Source: Chaetoceros tenuissimus (Eukaryota > Bacillariophyta > Thalassiosirophyceae > Chaetocerotales > Chaetocerotaceae). Taken from it: DNA of 64,000 bases. Position 1 is the stretch's first letter, and each line of letters begins with the position of its first letter. Positions 56,919 to 64,000 of this stretch are shown here, piece after piece. The DNA is taken from positions 868,001 to 932,000 of the forward strand of contig BLLK01000023.1 in NCBI GenBank assembly GCA_021927905.1, in the 5' to 3' direction. The translations under genes were made by a program, and so were the position numbers. The notes under the pieces were generated by a model, which had not been told where the DNA came from, made no database searches, and saw only the letters and a list, made by a program, of their open reading frames with translations.

Positions 56919-57289
56919 ATGAAACAAACAAAAAAGATTCATACCATCAAAATACATTGTTTTGCAATAAAGCCAACTCTAGTACATTATGGAGTTGAAA
57001 TTTGGGATTTTGAGACAAATCCCAAATCATTACGACTGCGTTCACTTCATGAGACAGAAGATACACGCATCACTCGATGTACATTGCCAAAGGACAAGAC
57101 GTTTATACCACTATTGAAATCAATGGTCAATCTTGTACTGGATTGGGATTAGATGAAGCAGAACGTTCGTTATTGAATGAAAAAGAGGATCAACAAGATG
57201 ATGGCAATGGCCTTTTAGTCTTGTTACTTTGTAGAGAAAACATGAATTTCTGTTGGAAATGGATGTACATAATCAGAAAATCCTTCTGA
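56919..57289 (+). pseudogene. PDZ-like domain fragment with a frame break
   Basis: One frame gives VHYGVEIWDFETNPKSLRL and TRCTLPK; the next frame continues GQDVYTTIEINGQSCTGLGL, then EAERSLL and GLLVLLLCRE. Together they follow a PDZ pattern (GV-x-I, then I-x-x-INGQ, G-L, A-x-x-x-L, and a final L-x-L-x-R strand). A shift near 57085 would be needed to join them. Either a decayed gene, an unresolved small gene or an assembly indel. Low confidence. Confidence 0.3.
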
Positions 57290-57761
57290 TGATGTACTAT
57301 TCAATAATGAAATGTTTTATAAAAAGAGAAATGAGGAGAGTTCAATTAAGCTGTAGTTAGGTATGGAAATTATTAAAGTATACGTCAAATACGTGATAGA
57401 ATCGTCGAATAGAAACTAGACGAAAGAAGATGCAACATCATTGTCATCTAAAGTTTTTTACTCGCCTTGCTATAATATTATATGCCTTCCTTTTTTAATC
57501 CTTTGAGAAGTTACGTCCAATGAGGTCAATTCCAACCTCTCACCTTCTCCGTAAGAGACTTATTTTCTGCTTCAAAATCTATGGTTATGCAAAAACTTCA
57601 TCGTGCTCTTTGACTGTGCTTAAGACCCTCTTTCTTCTTTTTGACACTTTCATTCTCTTTATGCCCATGGAATGTGCTCCTATGCGCAAGTGCTGCTCTA
57701 TACAGCTATTCTTGACCTTGTCTTTCTCAAATAGCTGATCCCTATTAGCAAAGTATAAGCG
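57290..57761. other. Intergenic spacer
   Basis: No gene, RNA or repeat recognised between the PDZ-like fragment and the 3' end of the HMG gene. Confidence 0.6.
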
Positions 57762-58962
57762 TCACTTGTTAGGCAATCGCGTTTCGTTATTATTTCCAAA
57801 TATATTAAACCCATGATGACTATGATCTAATCCGGTTTCGCCACCAATGTTTAAAGTATCATGATGAGCTATTACTCCCAATACATGAGGATCTTGTATG
57901 CCAGGTATATCAATATCTTGTAGTCTTTCATTACCAGCCGATTCATTAATATTTGCATTATCCAAAACGTTCGCCATTTGCATTTGCAATTGAACTTCAA
58001 TATCAATAGGTGCAAAGTTATGTACACTCGCCATATTCTGAGAACCATTGCCGATTTCTAATGCCGGAGCAACAGGTACATGAAGATTCATAGCGTTTTG
58101 AAGATTCATAACGTTTTGAGGAAGACTCTCTCCTAATAAGATGTTTTCTTGTCTTACATTTTCATGTATTATATTGTCACCATTCATGTCTCCCTCTATT
58201 GGTTCAATGGCTTCCTCTTCATTTGTTTCCATGTCAGCCATTGCTTGTGCTCTATGCTTCCATTCTAACTTTTCTTCTGCTGAAGTTTCTTTCCACCTTT
58301 GTGCAATAATATTAATTACGTCTTTTGACTGAACTCCTTCCTTATTGACGTCTGGTCGAGAGGTGAATTCATCTTTGACTTTGGGATACGCATCTTTCAC
58401 GAACTTAACGGATGACAAAACAAGTGAGTCTAAATTTCAATGAAAAGATAAATGGACAGTTATTACACATTTCAAGTCCACTAACCAAAGTATAAGCTGT
58501 CTGCCCCCTCTTTGATCGCTTCCGCTTTTTTGTTGGTTTCCTGCCTCTCTTTTTTCCATTGTATTTTGGTTTTCCATGTTCATCCAGAGGAGCTCCATCC
58601 TCCAATGAAGCGTTGATTGAAGCCTCATGCTTTGGACCTACTTCATTAGAGTTTAGTGAAATTAAAAACGACATATATACTATGGAAAGTGCTCCCATTT
58701 TCACGTACCTTCTATAGCCTGATCTAAATCATTCTTTCTTATTTCCAATATGTTTGCAATGTCGCGTAGCCTATTAATTTAAAAGCGGACCGGTTACCAT
58801 GACAGAAGAATAATAGAAGATACATCACTAGAAATAAGATTTGACGAAGACATACCTTCTTGCAGTTGCTTCTAAATTGTTTGCTTCTTTTCTGAGATAA
58901 TTGATTTGATCTTCTAAATTTGTTGCCGCATCTAGTGCATGCGTTATGTTATTGTTTGACAT
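57762..58962 (-). CDS. HMG-box protein (321 aa, four exons)
   Basis: Join 58962-58856, 58770-58709, 58640-58486, 58403-57762; three introns of 68-85 nt, GT-AG, phases kept, exactly 322 codons. Residues 1-60 form a coiled-coil-like helix (ALDAATNLEDQINYLRKEAN). A basic stretch (KKRGRKPTKKRKRSKRGQ, AT-hook/NLS-like) leads into one HMG box: TAYTLFVKDAYPKVKDEF, then SKDVINIIAQRWKETSAEEK and LEWKHRA. The C-terminal half is Asn/Gln/Met-rich and unstructured. A DNA-bending chromatin or transcription factor in the nucleus is likely. The splice giving TAYTL-FVKDAYP was chosen because it restores the HMG consensus and the phase; the nearest alternative acceptor breaks both. Confidence 0.85.
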
Positions 58963-59034
58963 ATCTTTGAAGATGATGACTCGAATCTTTTTGGCAGAGG
59001 CAGCTGAAAACTGAAATACACTTTGAAACTACCC

Positions 59035-59300
59035 TTCGATGAGAATAAGATATCTTATATCTATTTCTATTTATTGTATTCGTGTATACAAAGCAATTGA
59101 AAGTAACTATCAACTACACCTCTATCCCTACGTATCTACATCTCAAAGAAGAAGTTGTCAGAAAAGAATAATCGCGCTCGGAGTGGTTCTGATCTGTACT
59201 TACGTAAGTAGGTATCATGAGAACCATGACGTCATAGACTTTTGCCGTTTAACGTTCGCTCTTCTCATCACAAACTCTAAAAAAGCAAGTGAAAGTGAAA
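59035..59300. repeat. Duplicated upstream segment, copy B
   Basis: Diverged copy of 56400-56640, standing just upstream of the HMG gene start in the same orientation relative to the gene as copy A is to the helicase. Best match at 59181-59291. Confidence 0.75.
59227..59234. promoter_or_regulatory. TGACGTCA palindrome
   Basis: Perfect CRE/bZIP-type site about 265 bp upstream of the HMG gene start codon, within duplicated segment B. Confidence 0.5.
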
Positions 59301-59620
59301 GAAATCTGCTGGTAAGAGATCAACAGTCAGCATCTATCTTGCCGATTAAATTTAATACCAGAGGTGAACCATCAACCAACAATTCGTTCAATGCAAGTGT
59401 GAATAATTTGAAAAATGGAGACAAGAAAGGTCTAGAAGAATTTTTGGAGCATTGGGATGACGATGAAATTAGTCGCAAGCAAGATGACTTGAGTGAAGAC
59501 TTGTCCTTCGGAAACTCTAAAAGGAATAGAGATGAAACCTCTCAGATTACCCGTGTATCACATTTGTCTTTTGATAAAGTTGTCAATCTACACGACGGTA
59601 ATGTTCAAAAAGATATGTAA
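59281..59620 (+). CDS. Possible small hydrophilic protein, start unresolved
   Basis: The plus-strand frame is open from 59039, but only the last 110 codons (SKKASESERNLLVRDQQ, then GLEEFLEHWDDDEISRKQDD) have protein-like composition; there is no in-frame ATG after about 59050 in a good position, so an upstream exon would be needed. It follows duplicated promoter-like segment B. No family recognised. It may be a short exon of an unrecognised gene or chance. Confidence 0.25.
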
Positions 59621-59853
59621 ATGGATAATTTAATTCAAATTGACGCTTTTGTCAGAATAGAGTGCTAAAACAGACATTTGTGAAATAGTCGTTGCATGAA
59701 TCATATCGAAATAAAAAAGTAAGCTTTCATTTATCTTTTTCATATTTCATTACAGTCTACATTTGTCCCATTATCCCATTGTATAGTTTCACCAAACGCA
59801 TTATCCCAAAAGTTTCGATTATTATTTGTAGCTGCCTGCATTTAGTTCTGAAT

Positions 59854-60546
59854 TTAGAATCCCATACCAAATTGGGCCATATTTCTGTTGAGATCTGCCA
59901 TCATATCTCTAATTTCAATACCCTTTCGTCTCATCACGTCCTCAATATCTTTCTTATCTTGGAGTATATAACGTGGACAGCCTGGCATCATCAACGTTTG
60001 TTGAGCCATATCGTGTCCAAATCTAATTTGATGCTCTTCTTCACATTTCGAATAAGCTTGTAACATCTTATGTGCAACTGGGAAGGATTCTGGATTATTG
60101 ATACAGTTCCCCTTGTGCATGGCAATGTAGTATGCTCTGTAAAAGATTGATGCAGCTTTGTCATAGTGCTCAAGGTCAAAGCGAGCATCCCCTACTGCCA
60201 ATAGCTCATCTAGTAAGTATTCACTAGGTTCGACATAGTTCTTGTTGTCATCCACTTCTTCCTCCTCCTCATCATCATCTTCCTCCTCCTCAGTACCACC
60301 AGCCGCCACGAGTTTCTGTAGAGCAAGTTCCAATTTTCGATCAAGATTTGCTGCAATAATATTGGATGGTTTTACAGCAATATAAGAGCCATCCTTCTTG
60401 AGACGAACTGCCCATCTTCCTGACTTACAATCAATTTCAGATTTAGTTATGATGCCTATCATGCACCCGTTGAGCTCTGGGTTTGAAATCAAACCTACTA
60501 ATTCCACCTGCTCCCCTTTCTTTGGTTTCCAATTATCATTCGACAT
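59854..60546 (-). CDS. SH3-like (KOW-type)/TPR-like protein
   Basis: 230 aa from ATG 60546 (MSNDNWKP). An upstream in-frame extension to 60651 exists but lacks coding character. Residues about 8-65 form a small beta-barrel module (KGEQVELVGLISNPELNGCM, GIITKSE, GRWAVRLKKDG, IAVKPSNI), a pattern common in algal and plant proteins, where it is fused to MYND, ankyrin or TPR domains. After an acidic run (about residues 85-105) comes a helical part resembling one or two TPR motifs (YLLDELLAVGDARFDLEHYD, AASIFYRAYYIAM), then a C-terminal helix. No catalytic motif. Likely a cytosolic scaffold protein. Confidence 0.65.
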   Translation of the reverse strand: MSNDNWKPKKGEQVELVGLISNPELNGCMIGIITKSEIDCKSGRWAVRLKKDGSYIAVKPSNIIAANLDRKLELALQKLVAAGGTEEEEDDDEEEEEVDDNKNYVEPSEYLLDELLAVGDARFDLEHYDKAASIFYRAYYIAMHKGNCINNPESFPVAHKMLQAYSKCEEEHQIRFGHDMAQQTLMMPGCPRYILQDKKDIEDVMRRKGIEIRDMMADLNRNMAQFGMGF

Positions 60547-60976
60547 CTTATTTCTATGGTGTCTATGGTGCTGCTTACAACTCACAATATGTTTCAAAGG
60601 AAGGAAGAAGATAGGATAGCTTAGGATAGATATAATGGCAATAGAGGGCAATGTTCAAAATGTGAGGGCGTGATAGCTTGAAATGCTTTATTTCCCGAGC
60701 TGATATGGATTATTCACTTTCCACTGATTTAGAGATTCACGATAATGTTTTGGATGACAAAACGCAAAAGAACGACGCAAAAATATCCTTTTCATACAAA
60801 AATGATAATTTTTGTACGTTGCGGGAGAGGAGAGGAAAAAAGGCTGCGCTGTCCTCAATTTTTGAACACACAATACAATTGAGGCTCAGCCAGAAACTTT
60901 AGAGTTACCCCTACACAAGTCTAAGCTAACAAATCGAAGCAAGTACATGCAAATCATATAACTCTGTAATAGAATA
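60547..60976. other. Divergent promoter region
   Basis: Between the SH3-like/TPR-like gene (minus) and the YrdC-like gene (plus). No repeat or perfect TGACGTCA site is seen. Confidence 0.5.
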
Positions 60977-61770
60977 ATGAGAGTGATTGATGCTGAAGCA
61001 GATGGACAGCAAGGTATGTTAAATAAGATAGCAAGTTTAGAGTATAGCTATAAGAAGTCAAATCTAAATGTTATATCATGCTGTCGTATGAAGGCAGTGT
61101 AACTTTTCTTCTTCCATTTGATTCTTTTTTCTTTTTATTCACACATCTTGTTCTAATTCAAGTAGCACTTAAAGAGAGTCTCACTTTACTAAAGCAAAAT
61201 GAAATGGTCCTTGTTTGTCATAAAGGACTGAATGCTTGGCTTGTATGTGCACCTACTCGTATTGCATGTGAACAAATGGAGCTTGCAAAGAAACGTCCGA
61301 AAGGATCAAGAAACTTTTGCTTTGTGATTGGAGATATCGAGAAATTTTACAACTTATTTGATGAAGGTTCTTTGCCAAGTACACTAGACTCTGCTGAGAA
61401 ACTTGCCATATTCGAGCAAGCGCATTTACGAGTAGCGTTGGCCAATGATACGAATGTAAATGATATTCTTCTACGAGATGGTATGGTTCAAGGTGCACTT
61501 TTTCCGGAAGCAGAATCTTCTATTAGATCATATTTCAAAGAGTTGGAAATTGGACTGGAGGGCTACAATGATCAAGACTTGTTGCTTGGAAAGGACTATC
61601 ATGCTGCGTTAGCGACAAGTGCAAACTTTCATGGAAAAGGCAATATTGTAGACTTTGAAGAGGCAAAAGACTTTGCAGAAGGACTTGGTGTCAAACTATG
61701 TGTGACGTTTAATCCAGTGCAGTATATTGATCCTGGACATTGGACTATATATATAACACAAGATTACTAA
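60977..61770 (+). CDS. YrdC/Sua5-like protein
   Basis: Join 60977-61013 and 61163-61770 (149-nt GT-AG intron; the split codon gives QQ-VALKE), 214 aa. The fold follows YrdC/Sua5: an N-terminal helix, a strand (EMVLVCHKGLNAWLV), a K-x-R-P segment (AKKRPKGSRNF), FVIGDIEKF and the late signature TSANFHGKG followed by FEEAKDF. Sua5/YrdC makes threonylcarbamoyl-AMP for the t6A modification of tRNA. Here the usual PT-x-T-x-YGL motif near the N-terminus is not present (the place reads HKGLNAWLVCAPT), and the Sua5 domain lacks a C-terminal extension, so it may be a diverged relative with a changed activity. Cytosolic; no presequence. Confidence 0.65.
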
Positions 61771-61912
61771 GATTATGATTACCTAACCAAGGAATCGTCT
61801 TACAGCCAAAAGGTATCTTTTAAACTCACTGTTGGAATGCAGACCCAATCGATCAAGCGAATTGTTCTTTGTAATTAGGAATCAAAGTATCAAGTCTGTA
61901 CGAAGAGGAACT

Positions 61913-63355
61913 ATGCACTCACGTTTGATTGAACAGGATTCAATGAAAGCAATACGTGTCAGCTTTGCTAAAAGGATTATCGACTCTTTAGACCTGATGG
62001 GAGTTGATCTCGATCTCAATGATATCCATGACATATTCAACAATATTGATGCGAATGGAGATAAAGGTTTATGCGAGGAAGAGTTCTATAACTTTCTTCT
62101 CGAAGTGAACAGTTCAAGAGAGGAAGCTTTATCAGAAGAAGACGCATCCACACTATTCAAAGCTATTGATATTAATGGAGACGACGAAATCAGTTTTGTT
62201 GAACTCTTTCAGTTTCTGCTTATGAAGGTCATTCACCGCAAATGAGCAAATTGGCTATGAAATTTGTGGCTTCTATTCGATCGGAAGTCGACGATATTCA
62301 AGATATAGAGGCGATAATGAGATTCTTTGACAAAATTGATAAAGACAACAGCAAAGGCTTAGATAAAAAAGAATTTAGCAGTTTTCTCTTGTCACATGAC
62401 TTCACTTCAGTCGAGGTCGATGTATTATTCGCTTTGATAGATGAAGCTTTTGTTGAGGATGATAACATCAATTTCGTGGAGCTGTATGAGTTCTTACAGT
62501 CTATTCAAGGAGTTGACCATCTACAACATGAAAATAAGGATGTTGAATTGAAAATAGAAGACCTGACATCCGAAGAAAGTGTTGAAACAGAAGAGGAAAG
62601 CGAAGAAGTATTTGAAAATGGGGATAAACACAATGATTCAAAACAATTGATGAAAGTCATTGTAGCTGAAAAAGATAGACCGAACGGTTTGTCAAGTGAG
62701 AACCAATTACTTCATGATGATGCGAAGTCACATACATCCGTAGAAAGTGTTGAAACAGAAGAAAAAAGCAAAGAAGTATTTGAGGTTGGGTTTGAAATGG
62801 AGATTGACTTTGCTCACAAGGGAGGAAATGAAGCTAATAATGAAGATAGCTCAAAGATTTCGGACATAGATGGTCTCTCAAAGATCAATACAACAAAGAA
62901 TGGAAGCATAAAGAAGGTATCAGTAGAGTTTGTGACTGAACCCCGTAGATATGAGAGGTCCCACTCTAAAATCACGCGTCACAATTGCATCAAAATCCAC
63001 TCAAACTTTCCGTCTCCATAATACGATTTCTGTTTCATACCATGAGGAAGGGAAGATAAAACAGTCGAAGGTAGAGAAAAGGCTTCGGAAAGGGCATTAT
63101 CTTGGTGGTAAATATCGCCAGATCAATCAAGCGAGACGTGACAGTCTTCGAAACGAGTTTCAGAAACCTAAAGAGAAGATTACAGTGGCCCAAGCAGTCT
63201 CGCTTCATGATCGTTTTGTTGCTCAAAAACAAAAGAATGAGGAAAAGATGTTGCTGTTGAGAAAAGAACGTCAAGAGAGAGAACTCTCGTATTTACCAAG
63301 TAATAGTCAGCGAGAAAAAGAATTTTTGCGCAATTTTGCTATACCAAGTCAATAG
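61913..63355 (+). CDS. EF-hand protein gene with two frame breaks
   Basis: Three overlapping frames follow each other: 61913-62245 (MHSRLIEQ), 62242-63021 (MSKLAMKF) and 62951-63355. Frame 1 encodes two EF-hands (DANGDKGLCEEE, DINGDDEISFVE), frame 2 one clear (DKDNSKGLDKKE) and one degenerate EF-hand, then an acidic region with a repeated SVETEE-x-S-x-EVFE phrase, and frame 3 a basic helical end (HYLGGKYRQINQARRDSLRN, RFVAQKQKNEEKMLLLRKER). The frame 1/frame 2 junction is ATGA. The net shift is zero (-1 then +1). The continuity of domains argues for one protein of about 480 aa; no GT-AG intron explains both breaks. Indels in the assembly, a pseudogene or recoding are all possible. Confidence 0.5.
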
Positions 63356-63695
63356 CAAATCCATAGTAACATAGAAAAACTGAATAAATATATGAATATT
63401 ACGTTCATGGTCGATACTTGTTATGACTAAAAATGTTATTGTACTTTATTGGGACAATAACGATGCATCTAATCTGAAAAATATTAAGTTTCTTCAAAAG
63501 AAAAGGTTTTGTATTGATAATTTCTTATATATAAGGTGCAGAAAAGGGCTGCTAAGAGTTATCGGGACCGTTGTAGGGGTGTCACTCAGATTCTCATCGT
63601 TTTGTATAAATTCGCACATTCATGCACTCCTCAAATTGTCCAATCTACAACAAGAATTCATTTTATTATTTCTTCGATACTCTTTTGTTTCTATT
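63356..63695. other. Intergenic spacer between convergent genes
   Basis: No gene or repeat recognised. Confidence 0.6.
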
Positions 63696-64000
63696 TCACC
63701 CGTCAATATATTTCTTTTTCAGCTGTTCTTCATCTGTAGACATGAGAACATGATCTTTCACTTGAAATTGTGCTCTTTTCACAATTCTCTTCCACGGATA
63801 CTTCGGATCTTGCCAATACCATTGCTTATCCTCACTCAACGTATTCTGAAACTTATTTTCCATAATAGATGCGAGCACAGGCACCTTTTTGACATTGACA
63901 CAAGCAATATTTGCCCAGGTCTTGATATCAAAGTATGACATCCAACATCCAGTGATTTTCCATAGTCGATCGTCTCCAGCCCAATAGCAAGTGAAATGAA
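63696..64000 (-). CDS. Partial gene, 3' end only
   Basis: Minus-strand frame open from the window edge to a stop at 63696, about 100 codons, beginning CYWAGDDRLWKITGCWMSYF and ending VLMSTDEEQLKKKYIDG. Aromatic and charged residues are well mixed, as in a real globular protein (YWQDPKYPWKRIVKRAQF). Family not recognised; the 5' part lies outside the window. Confidence 0.55.
   Translation of the reverse strand, partial: HFTCYWAGDDRLWKITGCWMSYFDIKTWANIACVNVKKVPVLASIMENKFQNTLSEDKQWYWQDPKYPWKRIVKRAQFQVKDHVLMSTDEEQLKKKYIDG

Noticed and set aside
63423-63938. 171-codon plus-strand frame at the right edge
   Set aside because: Composition is Leu/Phe/Ser-rich as expected from antisense AT-rich DNA, and it overlaps the better minus-strand partial gene.
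1-64000. CRISPR array, prophage or operon structure
   Set aside because: No direct repeats with regular spacers, introns in many genes, no ribosome-binding-site pattern; the DNA is eukaryotic nuclear.

Overview
The window is nuclear DNA from a eukaryotic microalga, most likely a diatom (a centric, Chaetoceros-like genome would fit; the species cannot be fixed from sequence alone). Signs: AT-rich intergenic DNA, short GT-AG introns (about 65-150 nt), secreted proteins with PSxxPS-type Ser/Pro linkers, one protein ending in Lys/Ser-rich repeats like those of silica-associated proteins, a plastid-type presequence cleaved before Phe, a plant-type phosphofructokinase, and a CDPK. There are no bacterial operons, no CRISPR array and no convincing tRNA or rRNA. 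All exon models were joined by hand by requiring GT-AG ends and phase continuity.

Layout. 0-8.5 kb: DUF2009 protein, CRAL-TRIO protein, an orphan/transposon-like reading frame with a frame break, a WW protein, and a four-exon Cys-rich membrane protein with a 15-nt exon. 8.5-10.4 kb: repeat-rich spacer with two near-identical 460-bp TIR elements. 10.4-17.3 kb: one seven-exon gene for a 2135-aa secreted, apparently membrane-anchored protein built from six degenerate repeats. 17.7-23.2 kb: NSRP1-like splicing regulator, Ser/Pro + Lys/Ser repeat protein, CHORD protein. 23.5-28.4 kb: HAD-like/PLP decarboxylase fusion, secreted beta-trefoil-like protein, plastid protein of unknown function. 28.9-37.6 kb: CDPK with odd catalytic residues, 7TM receptor, M14 carboxypeptidase with a membrane anchor, MFS transporter with a 370-bp tandem duplication at its 5' end.

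38.5-48 kb: two paralogues of an unknown family that both change frame (+1) at the same place, flanking a nine-exon secreted lectin gene (RCC1 repeats, two CBM6-like domains, two C-type lectin domains, glycine-rich block made of symmetric mini-exons); then a second 7TM receptor. 48.6-52.2 kb: one gene for a fused double ATP-type phosphofructokinase. 52.6-64 kb: R3H/DEAH helicase, PDZ-like fragment, HMG-box protein, SH3-like/TPR-like protein, YrdC-like protein, EF-hand gene with two frame breaks, and a partial gene at the right edge.

Themes. Many genes act at the cell surface or outside it (surface repeat protein, lectin, carboxypeptidase, Ser/Pro proteins) or in signalling (two 7TM proteins, CDPK, EF-hand). 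Perfect TGACGTCA palindromes recur five times, all seen in intergenic DNA near gene starts, and the segments upstream of the helicase and HMG genes are diverged copies of each other. Several reading frames are broken by single-base shifts; pseudogenisation, assembly indels and genuine frameshifting must be separated experimentally.
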